48,151 nucleotides of DNA from Caulobacteraceae bacterium (GTDB lineage Bacteria > Pseudomonadota > Alphaproteobacteria > Caulobacterales > Caulobacteraceae): positions 1 through 48,151 of the forward strand of contig JANYFU010000405.1 of NCBI GenBank assembly GCA_025359665.1. The letters are read 5' to 3'. The translations under genes and the position numbers were made by a program. Shown here in pieces: positions 8,310 to 17,886 of this stretch. The notes beneath the pieces were generated by a model. That model was not told where the DNA came from and did not search any database. It saw only the letters and a program-made list of their open reading frames with translations. Each line of letters opens with the position of its first letter. Positions within the stretch are counted from its first letter, which is position 1.

Positions 8310-10307
8310 GTGTTGAAATTCTTCACGGCCCTGGCTCTGGTCAGTGGCTTCGCGATCAGCACGCCCGTTCTGGCGGAGCCGCCCCCACCCGAGGTCTATG
8401 GTAAGCTGCCCGGCATAACCAATGCCCATCTCTCGCCCTCGGGTGATCGCTACGCCTTCATCGCCGACCATGACGGCGCCCGGCGGCTCTATGTGCTCAC
8501 ATCCGACAACAAGCCGCTGATCGTCATGCCCATCGGCGACAAGAAGCTTCTCGACCTGACCTGGGCGGGAGAGGACCATCTGATGGTTCACCTCTCAACC
8601 ACGGTCAATGTCGGACCGGATTTCACCGTATCCAAGATGGAGCTTTCCTCAGTATTCATTCTGAATGTTGCCGCGAAGAAGCTTATATTCGTTTTTCAGA
8701 AGCATGATCGGGTTAATCCCGTCGTGTTTGGACAGTTTGGCGCCGCGAAGATTGGCGATCAATGGTTTGGATATTTTGGCGGCCAAACCTATGAAGAGGT
8801 GCGTGGGGGCAATGGAGACGTAGAATACTCCAACACCGAGACGGACGGTGATGTGATGTATATCAACACTGACCTTTACCGTGTGAATTTGGATACCGGA
8901 GCACTCGCTCTGGTCGCCAAGGGTGACCTCGGCAGTGATGGCTGGCTGGTCGGCCCCAAGGGGGACGTTATTGCCCGCGCCTTGCAGAACCAGAAAACGG
9001 GCGCCTGGCGCGTGATGTCCGGGAGCGCCGGCGGTCGTTTGCTCGCCAGTGGAAACGCCAAGCTCAGCGGTGTCGATATCATGGGCATTGGCCAGAGTGG
9101 GGACAGTATTCTGATCAGCCACGCGGGCGAACAGGGCACGGTGATCGAAGATCTACCCCTCACGGGCGGTCCCGCGAAAACGGTTCTGGACGGCGAATCC
9201 ACGGAGAGCCTGATCCAGGACAGCTCCACCGGACAGTGGATTGGCCAAGTTTCGGATGGCGACCAGCCTTCCTACACCCTGTTTTCTCCAGGCAACGACG
9301 TCAAGGTCCGAGCCGCTCTCAAGGCGTTTCCCGGCTATAGGACACGCCTGACCTCCTGGAGCGACGACTTCAACCGAATGGTGGTGTTCACCGATGGAAA
9401 GGACGATTCAGGCACCTATTGGCTGGTCAATATCGCCTCCAAGTCGGCTGAACCGATCGGCGCGACCTATCCAAAGGTCGGGCCTAAGGATTTCGGTCCG
9501 GTGCGCATGGTGGACTACAAGGCCGCTGATGGCTTGGCGCTGAGAGGTGTCCTGACCCTGCCACCAGGACGGGATCAGAAGAACCTGCCTTTGGTGGTCA
9601 TGCCCCATGGAGGCCCCTGGGCGCGCGATTATCCAGGATTTGACTATTGGGCTCAGGCCTACGCGGCGCGCGGCTACGCGGTCTTCCAGCCCAACTTTCG
9701 CGGCTCCGATGGCTATGGCGCGGCGCTACGAGATGCCGGCCGCGGCGAATGGGGAGCCAAGATGCAGACCGACATATCCGACGGGGCCGCGGAACTGGCG
9801 CGGCAAGGAATAGTGGACCTCAAGCGCGCCTGTATCGTGGGGTGGAGCTATGGCGGCTACGCGGCGCTCGCCGGCGTCACCCTGCAACATGGGCTGTATC
9901 GCTGCGCGGTTTCCATGGCGGGGGTCAGCGACCTGCCACGCTTCTATACGTATCTGGGCAACGAGGACGGGTCTGACAGTGTCGGAACACGGTTCTGGAA
10001 GCGCTTTCTTGGCGATCGTTCACGCTGGCGCGGCATCTCCCCGGCCAGTCTCGCGGCGAGGGCCGACGCACCGATCCTGCTGATCCACGGCAAGGACGAC
10101 ACGGTTGTTCCCATCGATCAGAGCGACCTCATGGAACACGCCCTGAAAGACGCCGGCAAACCCGTGGAACGCCTGACATTGGCCGGAGCCGATCATTGGT
10201 TGCTACGTGAGGATACCCGCATCGCAATGCTCAAGGCCTCGGTAGCGTTCGTCGAAAAATACAACCCGGTCGATCCGGTCACACCGACGCCAAGCGCCGG
10301 GCGTTAG
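8310..10307 (+). CDS. secreted S9 family prolyl oligopeptidase-like serine peptidase
   Basis: This 665-residue protein has a signal peptide (MLKFFTALALVSGFAISTPVLA) and is expected in the periplasm. An N-terminal beta-propeller region (about residues 25-390) is followed by an alpha/beta-hydrolase catalytic domain. The triad is visible: Ser513 in GWSYGGYAAL, Asp597 in HGKDDTVVP and His629 in GADHWL. Members cleave short peptides, often after proline or as dipeptidyl/acylaminoacyl peptidases; the specificity here is unknown. The start is GTG at 8310 with GGGGGA upstream. The stop is 12 bases from the convergent mfd stop. Bases 8640-8880 are visibly richer in A/T than the rest, but the reading frame is intact throughout. 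Confidence 0.9.
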   Translation: MLKFFTALALVSGFAISTPVLAEPPPPEVYGKLPGITNAHLSPSGDRYAFIADHDGARRLYVLTSDNKPLIVMPIGDKKLLDLTWAGEDHLMVHLSTTVNVGPDFTVSKMELSSVFILNVAAKKLIFVFQKHDRVNPVVFGQFGAAKIGDQWFGYFGGQTYEEVRGGNGDVEYSNTETDGDVMYINTDLYRVNLDTGALALVAKGDLGSDGWLVGPKGDVIARALQNQKTGAWRVMSGSAGGRLLASGNAKLSGVDIMGIGQSGDSILISHAGEQGTVIEDLPLTGGPAKTVLDGESTESLIQDSSTGQWIGQVSDGDQPSYTLFSPGNDVKVRAALKAFPGYRTRLTSWSDDFNRMVVFTDGKDDSGTYWLVNIASKSAEPIGATYPKVGPKDFGPVRMVDYKAADGLALRGVLTLPPGRDQKNLPLVVMPHGGPWARDYPGFDYWAQAYAARGYAVFQPNFRGSDGYGAALRDAGRGEWGAKMQTDISDGAAELARQGIVDLKRACIVGWSYGGYAALAGVTLQHGLYRCAVSMAGVSDLPRFYTYLGNEDGSDSVGTRFWKRFLGDRSRWRGISPASLAARADAPILLIHGKDDTVVPIDQSDLMEHALKDAGKPVERLTLAGADHWLLREDTRIAMLKASVAFVEKYNPVDPVTPTPSAGR

Positions 10308-10319
10308 GGCCGTCCCCGG

Positions 10320-13300
10320 CTAGAAGCCGCGGCGGAATCCCGGTCGCGAGCCGAAGCCCGGCCTTGGTTTTACGACCACGCGCTTAGGCGGTGGCGGTGG
10401 TGGTGGAGGAGGGAGCGGCGGCGCCCAGGGCGATAGTTGTGGCGCGGCAGCCGGTCCCTTGGCGATATTGGCTAGTTCCTTGAGGATCTTTTCGGCCGCG
10501 CCAAGCCTCTGCTCCGGGGTTTCCCATTCTCCTTTAATAACCACCTTTTGGTCCGGGCGCAGACGCCAGACCTGAGCGTTGCGCTGCACGAAGGCAACAA
10601 GTCCGGCGGGATGGGCGAAATGATCGGCGCGGAAACTGACCACGGCGCCTTTCGGGCCGACATCGATCTTCGACACATTGGCTTCACGGCAGAGCCCCTT
10701 GATCGCCACCACCTTCAATAGATGACCGGCCTCATCCGGCAGGGGGCCGAACCGGTCGATAAGTTCGGCGGCCAAGGCTTCGCGGTTATCCGAACGTTCC
10801 GCTTCGGACAATCGGCGATAGAGGGCCAAGCGCACGTTCAGGTCGGGGACATAGGCCTCGGGTATTAGCACCGCCGCGCCAGTGTTGATCTGCGGCGACC
10901 AACCCCGGTTGAGCGACAAGTCCCGCTCGCCATCGGCGTTGGGTTTTGCCTTCAGTTCGGCCACCGCGTCTTCAAGCATCTGCTGGTAGAGTTCGACCCC
11001 GATCTCGCGGATATGGCCTGACTGTTCGTCACCCAGAAGATTGCCGCCGCCCCGGATATCGAGATCGTGGCTAGCCAATTGGAAGCCCGCGCCCAGGCTA
11101 TCGAGCGATTGCAGGACGTGCAGGCGTTTTTCCGCCAGCGGGGTGATCGGCCGCCCGTAGGGCGTGGTCAGATAGGCGTAGGCGCGGGCCTTGGCTCGGC
11201 CCACCCTGCCCCGCAGCTGATAGAGTTGGGAGAGGCCGAACATGTCGGCCCGGTGGACGATCAGGGTGTTTGCCGTCGGCACGTCCAGGCCCGATTCCAC
11301 GATCGTCGTCGACAACAACACGTCGTATCGACCATCGTAGAAGGCGGTCATCACGTCTTCCAGCTGGGTCGGAGCGAGCTGGCCATGTCCGACGACGTAT
11401 TTTATCTCCGGAACCTGTTCGGTCAGGAATTTTTCCAGATCGGGCAGATCCTTGAGACGCGGCGCCACATAGTAGGCCTGACCACCGCGATATTTCTCCC
11501 GCAGCAGCGCTTCGCGGATCGAGACGGGATCCCAGGGCGTGACGTAGGTGCGCACCGCCAGCCGGTCGACCGGCGGGGTGGCGATGATCGACATCTCGCG
11601 AATTCCCGACAGGGCCATCTGCAAGGTGCGCGGGATCGGCGTCGCCGTCAGTGTCAGCATATGCACCTCGGCGCGCAGGGCCTTGAGCGCCTCTTTGTGC
11701 TTGACTCCGAAGTGCTGCTCCTCGTCGACGATGACAAGTCCCAAGTCCTTGAACGCCACTTGTTTGGAAAGCACCGCGTGGGTGCCGATGACGATCTCGA
11801 TCTCTCCCTTGGCCAGCCCGGCGCGGGTTTCGTTGGCCTCCGCGACCGGCACCAGCCGCGACAGTCGCCTGATCCGAACCGGCCAACCCTGGAACCGCTT
11901 GGTGAAGGTCGAATAGTGTTGACGGGCCAGCAAGGTAGTCGGGCAGACCAGAGCCACTTGTCGCCCGCTCATCGCCATGACGAACGCCGCCCGTAGCGCG
12001 ACTTCTGTCTTGCCGAAGCCCACGTCACCACAGATCAGCCGGTCCATCGGCCGCCCGGACGCCAGATCGGCCAGCACGTCGTGAATGGCATTCAGCTGAT
12101 CGTCGGTCTCATCGTAAGGGAATCGGGCGCAGAACTCATCGAACAGGCCGTGCGGCGGATCCACCTCCTCGACACTCTTGGTGGCCCGGGCGGCGGCGAT
12201 GGCGATCAGGCCTTCGGCCATGTCGCGCAGCTTCTCCTTGGCCTTTGCCTTGCGCGACTGCCAGGCGGCGCCGCCCAAACGATCGAGCTGGGCCCCCTCC
12301 CCGTCCGCGCCGTAGCGCGTGAGAAGATCGATGTTCTCGACCGGCAGATACAGCTTGGACTCGGCCGCGTAGTGTAGCTCCAGGCAATCGTGCGGCGCCT
12401 CCATCACCTCAAGGGTCTTCAGGCCCTCGTAGCGGCCGATGCCGTGATCGACGTGAACCACAAGATCGCCCGGTGTCAGGGCCGAAGCTTCGGCCAGAAA
12501 GTTCGAAGCCCGTCGGCGACGGCGTGGGCGCGCCAAGCGGTCGCCCAGAATATCGGTCTCGGAAATCACCGCCAGGGTGTCGGTCTCGAAGCCGGTCTCG
12601 AGCGGCAGCACGCAGCGTTGTGGCTTCTTCGGGTCGGCGGCCTTGGCGGCCTGCCAATAAGGCGCCAGGGAGATGCCCTTCAGCCCATGGTCGGCCAGCA
12701 TCGAGCCCAGCCGGTCTGATGAACCTTCCGACCAGGACGCGAACAACACCCGCTTGCCGGCCGCCGCCAGCCGACGCGCGTGATCCGCCGTAGCTTCGAA
12801 CAGGTTGACGCTGTCCTGCGCCCGCTCGCCGGCGAACGACCGCCCGAGCTTGGCGCCCAGATCGATGGTTCCCGGCGAGGATTCACCCTGAAACGGATTG
12901 AAGTAGCGGCTTGGCCGATCACCTATGCGCTCGTCCCATTCCCGGGCGGTCAGATAGAGAGCATCGGCCGGCAAAGCGCGATAGTGGGTCTTGCGTTCGG
13001 TCTGGTCGCGGGCCTCGAAGGCGTCGGCAATTACAGCCAGCCGTTCATCGCGCGCCTCGGGCGCCAGATGATCAACACCAATCAGGACCCGGTCGGGCAG
13101 ATAGTCGAACAGCGTCTCCAGCCGTTCGTAGAACAGCGGCAGCCAGTGCTCCATCCCGGCGCGTCGGCCGCCTTCGCTGACGGTGGCGTAGAGGGGGTCG
13201 TCTCCCGGCGCGCCAAACGCCGCCAGGTAGCCCGAGCGGAATCGGGCGATGGCGGCGGCGTCGAGCAATGTCTCGCTGACAGGACGCAGATCGACGGTCT

Positions 13301-13916
13301 TCAACTGTTTGGTAGATCTCTGGGTCTCGCGATCAAACGACCGGATCGATTCCAGGGTGTCACCGAACAGATCCAGGCGAACGGGTTCCTCGGCGGATGG
13401 GGGAAAGACATCTATTACACCGCCGCGTACGGCGAACTCGCCCCGCTCGGACACGGTCGAAGCCCGTTGATAGCCGTTAACCGCGAAATAGCGTTCCAGA
13501 TCGGCGATATCGACGCTGGCGCCCACCGTTGCCGAATAGCCAGCTGTGGTGACTGAGGCCCGTGGCGGCACGCGCTGCATCAGCGCCGGCGCGGTGGTGA
13601 CCAATAGCACCGGAGCCTTGGCGTCCAGGCCTCGCGCAAGCCGTGTGAGGGTAGCCATCCGCAGAGCGGCGAGGCCCGCAGAAGGCCCCACGCGGTCATA
13701 CGGAAGACAGTCCCAGGCCGGGAACGAGATGATATCGATCTCCGGAGCGAAAAATGCCATGGCGTCGCTGAACGCCGACGCCCGCGACCCGTCCCTGGCC
13801 ACGAACACGGTCAGGCCGCCGCGCGCGCGAGCGATATCGCTCATCACCAGGGCGTCGAAGCCCTCGGGCGCGCCGATCAGGGCCAGCGCCCCGCCATCGC
13901 CGGTGATCGTCTTCAT
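10320..13916 (-). CDS. mfd: transcription-repair coupling factor Mfd
   Basis: This 1198-residue DNA translocase removes RNA polymerase stalled at lesions and recruits UvrA. The order of domains is as expected: a UvrB-like N-terminal module, the RNA-polymerase-interacting domain beginning near DLVVHVDHGIGRYEGL, and RecG-like helicase motors. The motors carry Walker A GDVGFGKT (630-637), DEEQ (731-734) and TATPIPRTLQMAL. The C-terminal UvrA-binding inhibitory domain follows. An unusual tail closes the protein at about 1166-1198: two prolines, a leucine, nine consecutive prolines, then a basic Gly/Phe/Arg-rich end (GFGSRPGFRRGF). The gene is third in a DUF3297-sdhE-mfd run, 33 bases after sdhE. 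The identification is certain. Confidence 0.98.
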   Translation of the reverse strand: MKTITGDGGALALIGAPEGFDALVMSDIARARGGLTVFVARDGSRASAFSDAMAFFAPEIDIISFPAWDCLPYDRVGPSAGLAALRMATLTRLARGLDAKAPVLLVTTAPALMQRVPPRASVTTAGYSATVGASVDIADLERYFAVNGYQRASTVSERGEFAVRGGVIDVFPPSAEEPVRLDLFGDTLESIRSFDRETQRSTKQLKTVDLRPVSETLLDAAAIARFRSGYLAAFGAPGDDPLYATVSEGGRRAGMEHWLPLFYERLETLFDYLPDRVLIGVDHLAPEARDERLAVIADAFEARDQTERKTHYRALPADALYLTAREWDERIGDRPSRYFNPFQGESSPGTIDLGAKLGRSFAGERAQDSVNLFEATADHARRLAAAGKRVLFASWSEGSSDRLGSMLADHGLKGISLAPYWQAAKAADPKKPQRCVLPLETGFETDTLAVISETDILGDRLARPRRRRRASNFLAEASALTPGDLVVHVDHGIGRYEGLKTLEVMEAPHDCLELHYAAESKLYLPVENIDLLTRYGADGEGAQLDRLGGAAWQSRKAKAKEKLRDMAEGLIAIAAARATKSVEEVDPPHGLFDEFCARFPYDETDDQLNAIHDVLADLASGRPMDRLICGDVGFGKTEVALRAAFVMAMSGRQVALVCPTTLLARQHYSTFTKRFQGWPVRIRRLSRLVPVAEANETRAGLAKGEIEIVIGTHAVLSKQVAFKDLGLVIVDEEQHFGVKHKEALKALRAEVHMLTLTATPIPRTLQMALSGIREMSIIATPPVDRLAVRTYVTPWDPVSIREALLREKYRGGQAYYVAPRLKDLPDLEKFLTEQVPEIKYVVGHGQLAPTQLEDVMTAFYDGRYDVLLSTTIVESGLDVPTANTLIVHRADMFGLSQLYQLRGRVGRAKARAYAYLTTPYGRPITPLAEKRLHVLQSLDSLGAGFQLASHDLDIRGGGNLLGDEQSGHIREIGVELYQQMLEDAVAELKAKPNADGERDLSLNRGWSPQINTGAAVLIPEAYVPDLNVRLALYRRLSEAERSDNREALAAELIDRFGPLPDEAGHLLKVVAIKGLCREANVSKIDVGPKGAVVSFRADHFAHPAGLVAFVQRNAQVWRLRPDQKVVIKGEWETPEQRLGAAEKILKELANIAKGPAAAPQLSPWAPPLPPPPPPPPPKRVVVKPRPGFGSRPGFRRGF

Positions 13917-13949
13917 GTCCGATTGCTGAGACAGGGCGGCCGCCTCGGC

Positions 13950-14225
13950 CTAACCGCCGCGGGGGGCGGAGGTTTCGCCAGGACTGAAGGCCCGTAGTTG
14001 GGCCATAAGGTCGTCGTCGAACTCGGTAGGGACCTTAAGCGAGCCGAGAATCCAGCCATAGATGTCGTGGTCGGATTGTTCCATCAGGGCCTCGAAACGA
14101 TCCAGTTCGGCCACCGACATCGACGGGGCGTATCGGTCGGAGAACGGCCCGAGAATCAGGTCCGCCTCGCGAAAGCCCCGGCGCCAGGCGCGGAACCTAA
14201 CTCTGTTCAAACGTGTCTCGTCCAT
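13950..14225 (-). CDS. sdhE: succinate dehydrogenase assembly factor SdhE
   Basis: This is a 91-residue SdhE/SDH5 (DUF339) protein. The N-terminal half carries the conserved RRGFREADLILGPF segment, whose RGxxE core is needed to promote covalent FAD attachment to the flavoprotein subunit of succinate dehydrogenase. The family's second helix block, with EALMEQSDHDIYGWILG, is also complete. It acts in the cytoplasm at the membrane face of complex II maturation. It sits between the DUF3297 gene and mfd on the same strand. No sdh genes are in the window, which is normal for alphaproteobacteria where this factor is usually beside recG/mfd. Confidence 0.93.
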   Translation of the reverse strand: MDETRLNRVRFRAWRRGFREADLILGPFSDRYAPSMSVAELDRFEALMEQSDHDIYGWILGSLKVPTEFDDDLMAQLRAFSPGETSAPRGG

Positions 14226-14273
14226 GAAGGCCGGCGGTATAGAACCGAGCGGCGGTCGACGCCAGGGTTGATC

Positions 14274-14534
14274 TCAAAGAGCGCTGGCCGAAGCGTCCAG
14301 ATCGCGGAAATAGGGTTCCACCTCGCCCTGGAGCTTCAGGGTCATCGGCTTGCCCTGACGGTTGACCGTGGTCCCGACGGTCAGCCGAACCCAACCCTCG
14401 CTGACACAATACTCGTCCACATTGGTTTTCTCGACGCCCTTGAATCGGACGCCGACACCGCGCGCGAGCACTTCGGCGTCGTGGTGCGGGCTGCCTGGAT
14501 CTATGGCCAGTCGGTCTGGAGGCGTGTCGCTCAT
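14274..14534 (-). CDS. DUF3297 family protein
   Basis: This small 86-residue soluble protein matches the DUF3297 pattern, with DRLAIDPGSPHHDAEVLARGVGVRFKGVEK near the start and VNRQGKPMTLKLQGEVEP in the second half. It has no signal peptide, membrane segment or cysteine pair beyond one Cys, and its function is not known. The ATG at 14534 is the natural start. It leads the minus-strand unit DUF3297-sdhE-mfd and is divergent from recG, with a 133-base shared upstream region. The family is widespread in proteobacteria, so the call is secure although uninformative about function. Confidence 0.85.
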   Translation of the reverse strand: MSDTPPDRLAIDPGSPHHDAEVLARGVGVRFKGVEKTNVDEYCVSEGWVRLTVGTTVNRQGKPMTLKLQGEVEPYFRDLDASASAL

Positions 14535-14667
14535 AGCTGTCGAAACCGTTCGCGCGTTGAATGAGTTGGTCTGGGGGGTTGATACAGAGGGCGGAAGCGC
14601 GGGTCCATCCTAGCTTCGCGACGCCCACGCCCACGCCGATGTCAGTTGGATCAGCTATGATCGGGCA

Positions 14668-16749
14668 ATGAGGCCTGAGATTCTATTTCCGATGTTTGGC
14701 CCGATCACTTCGCTGAAGGGCATCGGCGAGCGGGTCGCGCCCTTGCTGGAACGGGTGGCGGGGCCGCTCGTGCGCGATCTGATCTTCCTGCCCCCCCAGG
14801 GCATCATCCAGAGACCCGCCAGATCGGTCGCCCAGGCGGTTGAAGGCGAGGTTCAGACGTTCACGGTCACCATTGAGTCCCATCAGAAACCCGCAAGGCC
14901 AGGACAGCCTTGGAGAATCCGGGTTTTCGATGACACCGGTTTCCTGTTCCTGACTTTCTTCAAGGGCCATGGTCCACACCTTGAACAGCGCAATCCGGTG
15001 GGCGCCGTGCGCTTGGCGAGCGGCAAGGTGGACAGGGACCGTCTGGGCGCTACTCCCCAGATCACCCACCCGGACTATCTGGTCCCGGAGGATCGCGCCG
15101 CCGAGATTCCGGCTGTCGAGGCGGTTTATCCAGCGACGGCAGGCCTACCTTCGCGCGCCGTCCGACGATTTGCCGGGCTGGCGCTGCAACGGGCGCCCGA
15201 TCTATCCGAGTGGCTCGATTCGGCATGGCTGCACCGGCAGGCCTGGCCAGGTTGGCGGGAGGCCTTGCGCCTCCTGCACAATCCTACCGGAGAAGGTGAT
15301 CTGTCTCTCCAATCGCCCGCCAGGCGGCGTTTGGCGTTCGATGAGCTGGTCGCCCATCAACTGGCGCTGGCCGAACGCAAGAGCGTCCGACGTCAGACTT
15401 CAGCCTCCATCATCGCCCCCAGCGAGCTCGCCCGCGCCGCGACGGACGTCTTGCCGTTCCGCCTGACCGCCGCGCAGGAACGCGCACTGGCCGACATACG
15501 CGCCGATCTGGCTTCGGGAAGCCGCATGACCAGGCTCCTGCAAGGCGACGTCGGAGCCGGTAAAACGGCGGTCGCCCTGCTCGCGATGATGGATGTGGCA
15601 GCCACAGGGTTGCAGTCCGTCCTGATGGCTCCAACGGAAATTCTGGCCCGCCAGCATCATGACACCATTGCCGGTCCCCTGGCCGCCCAGGGAATCAAGA
15701 CGGTGCTCGTGACTGGACGCGGAACGCGGGCTGAGCGTGAAGACCGACTTGCCGCTCTGCTGTCCGGTGACGCTCTGGTGGCGGTCGGCACCCACGCCCT
15801 GTTTCAGGACGGGGTGACCTTCAAGGCGCTCGGCCTGACCATCATCGACGAACAACACCGGTTCGGGGTTTCCGAGCGCGGAAGGCTGCGGGCCAAAGGC
15901 GAGTCGGCCCATCTTCTGGCGATGTCGGCCACGCCGATTCCCCGCACGCTGGAACTGACCCTCTATGGCGATCTGGATGTTTCCAACCTGGATGAAAAGC
16001 CGCCCGGCCGCAGGCCGGTCGCCACTCGCGCCGCGCCCATGCGCCGGCTGTCCGAGATAGTCGATCGGTTGAAACGGGCCGTCGCCGATGGCGCTCAGGC
16101 CTTTTGGATATGCCCGCTGGTGGCTGAGTCGGATCTTCTGGATCTGGCGGCGGCCGAGGCGCGATACCGTGAACTTCAGGCCGAGTTCGGAGACCAAGTT
16201 GGTCTGATTCACGGCCGCCTGCCCAGCGTCGAGAAGGACGCGGTAATGGCGCGGTTCGTTCAGGGTCAGTTGGCTATCCTGGTCGCCACGACTGTCGTGG
16301 AGGTCGGAGTCGATGTTCCCGCGGCCTCGATTATGGTCATCGAGCAGGCCGAACGGTTTGGGCTGGCCCAATTGCATCAGCTTCGCGGGCGGGTAGGCCG
16401 GGGGGCCGCCGCCAGCAGCTGCGTCCTGCTTTATGACCAGCCGCTGTCGGATGCAGCCAGCCGTCGATTGGACATCCTGCGCCAAACCGATGACGGATTT
16501 CTGATCGCGGAGCGGGATCTGGAACTCAGGGGCGGTGGTGATCCCCTCGGCCTGGCGCAAAGCGGCTTCCCTGCCTATCGGCTGGCTGACCCCATCGCGC
16601 ATCGCGACCTGATCGCGGCGGCGGCGGATGACGCTCGCCTGATTCTGAACCGGGATCCGGACCTGTCCTCGCCTCGAGGCCAGGCGTTGAGAGTGTTGCG
16701 CGAGCTTTTCGATTGGCGAAGCGACAGTGTGCTCAGCGACGCAGGCTAG
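14668..16749 (+). CDS. recG: ATP-dependent DNA helicase RecG
   Basis: This 693-residue branch-migration helicase remodels stalled replication forks and Holliday junctions. The N-terminal wedge/OB domain includes VTIESHQKPARPG. The motor shows Walker A GDVGAGKT (293-300), the DEQH box at 394-397 and TATPIPRTLELTLYGD. The arginine-rich QLRGRVGRG motif VI and the C-terminal TRG element are also present. The annotated ATG (14668) gives a normal length; an internal ATG at 14692 just before FGPITSLKGIGER is an equally plausible start. The 3' end overlaps the convergent DUF3089 gene by 17 bases. The pairing of recG opposite sdhE/mfd is a standard alphaproteobacterial arrangement. Confidence 0.97.
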   Translation: MRPEILFPMFGPITSLKGIGERVAPLLERVAGPLVRDLIFLPPQGIIQRPARSVAQAVEGEVQTFTVTIESHQKPARPGQPWRIRVFDDTGFLFLTFFKGHGPHLEQRNPVGAVRLASGKVDRDRLGATPQITHPDYLVPEDRAAEIPAVEAVYPATAGLPSRAVRRFAGLALQRAPDLSEWLDSAWLHRQAWPGWREALRLLHNPTGEGDLSLQSPARRRLAFDELVAHQLALAERKSVRRQTSASIIAPSELARAATDVLPFRLTAAQERALADIRADLASGSRMTRLLQGDVGAGKTAVALLAMMDVAATGLQSVLMAPTEILARQHHDTIAGPLAAQGIKTVLVTGRGTRAEREDRLAALLSGDALVAVGTHALFQDGVTFKALGLTIIDEQHRFGVSERGRLRAKGESAHLLAMSATPIPRTLELTLYGDLDVSNLDEKPPGRRPVATRAAPMRRLSEIVDRLKRAVADGAQAFWICPLVAESDLLDLAAAEARYRELQAEFGDQVGLIHGRLPSVEKDAVMARFVQGQLAILVATTVVEVGVDVPAASIMVIEQAERFGLAQLHQLRGRVGRGAAASSCVLLYDQPLSDAASRRLDILRQTDDGFLIAERDLELRGGGDPLGLAQSGFPAYRLADPIAHRDLIAAAADDARLILNRDPDLSSPRGQALRVLRELFDWRSDSVLSDAG

Positions 16750-17863
16750 AATCCGGGGCGCCCGCGGCCCAGGCTGACAATCGGGCGCGGGAGTCTGCTT
16801 CCAGGTCGGCCCAGAACAGATTGTAGGGCGCAACCCTCAGGCGGGTGGCCCATCCTCCATGCAGACGCAGGGATGCCGAGCGCGGCGTCGTTACCCGCAG
16901 GACGCCATCAACGCATTGGGCGCCCACCTGCCTGGCCATGAATCCCGGACGAACACCCCACTCAAGACCGGTGGCGTTGGCAGCGCCCTGGCTGAACCTA
17001 GGGGGGATGTCCGAGAGGCTGACCGCGCCGACAAGGGGATTGACGCAAAGTGGCTGGCGACCGTCGAGACCGACCAGAGCGCCCCTGGCGTTCCAGACCA
17101 AGCTGCGCGTCATGATGCGTCGGATTCGTCCAAAATCCAGCCTCGACGCGGATGTCCACGCCACCAAACATCCAGACTCATCGAGTCTGGCGCAAGCAAC
17201 CACTGGTTTTTCCCCGATATACTCGTCGGCTGGAACAGTGGTCTCGATCAGATAGGCCGCCACCAGCCGCCATCGCATCGCGGGATTTGTCTCGATCTCG
17301 TCGCGTAGCAGCCGGCCGGCCAGAGTCCCGCCCTGCTCCACTCCGACCAGTATGAAAGGGCGGTCCTGTCCGAGGCGCGTTTCAAAGACCCGGAATGCAG
17401 CGCGCACATCTCCATAGGCGAACGCCCTGGCTTCGATCGCATCATCGAAAAGAGTGAGAGATGTATAGAGGCTGGCCTGTCGATACAGCGGGGCGAATAC
17501 CCGTCCGATCGCCTCGAAGGGTCCGGCGTAGTTGGGCAGCATCACCCTATCGAGCAGGCGCAGCGAAGCACGATCGGCGATCGGCCCATTCCAGTTTCGC
17601 CCGCCATCGAAGGTCGTTGGATGCACGAAAAACACATCGACGGGCGGATCGCCGGGTCTCAATGGGCCCGGCGACAGCGCCCAGGATGAGGCGCGGTCGT
17701 AGACCGGCGCTGGCGGCGGCTTGTAGACGGCGTAGGGCAGTTCCGGATCGAGCAGGGCCTGCAGTATGTCGCCCCACCAGATCATCAGGGCCGCCGCCAC
17801 AAGAATGATCAGCAGGCCCATCGACACCAGCGGCCAGACGCTGAAAGACCTGAAGCGGACCAT
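16733..17863 (-). CDS. DUF3089 alpha/beta-hydrolase-like protein lacking the nucleophile serine
   Basis: This 376-residue protein has one N-terminal membrane anchor (about residues 6-28) and a periplasmic DUF3089 domain recognisable from VDVFFVHPTTF, LYRQASLYTSL and the C-terminal PYNLFWADL block. In the family the nucleophile elbow normally reads GHSQG. Here it is GVEQGG, with Glu176 at the serine position. The residue I expect to be the catalytic histidine shortly before YNLFW appears to be Arg343. The protein may thus be a non-enzymatic relative. The ATG at 17863 is preferred over a TTG at 17872. It lies 23 bases after hldD on the same strand and overlaps recG at its 3' end. Function is unknown. 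Confidence 0.78.
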   Translation of the reverse strand: MVRFRSFSVWPLVSMGLLIILVAAALMIWWGDILQALLDPELPYAVYKPPPAPVYDRASSWALSPGPLRPGDPPVDVFFVHPTTFDGGRNWNGPIADRASLRLLDRVMLPNYAGPFEAIGRVFAPLYRQASLYTSLTLFDDAIEARAFAYGDVRAAFRVFETRLGQDRPFILVGVEQGGTLAGRLLRDEIETNPAMRWRLVAAYLIETTVPADEYIGEKPVVACARLDESGCLVAWTSASRLDFGRIRRIMTRSLVWNARGALVGLDGRQPLCVNPLVGAVSLSDIPPRFSQGAANATGLEWGVRPGFMARQVGAQCVDGVLRVTTPRSASLRLHGGWATRLRVAPYNLFWADLEADSRARLSAWAAGAPDSSLRR

Positions 17864-17886
17864 GGAAACCAACGCCTCCGCGGGGT

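Noticed and set aside
8640-8880. AT-rich patch inside the S9 peptidase that might be an insertion.
   Set aside because: The frame is continuous, the propeller region is of normal length and no repeats border the patch.
15400-16833. Long antisense ORF of 477 residues opposite recG, and similar ones at 6636-7469, 11067-11996 and 46881-47936.
   Set aside because: They lie entirely or almost entirely opposite well-identified genes, lack any family pattern, and are the expected result of high GC at third positions.
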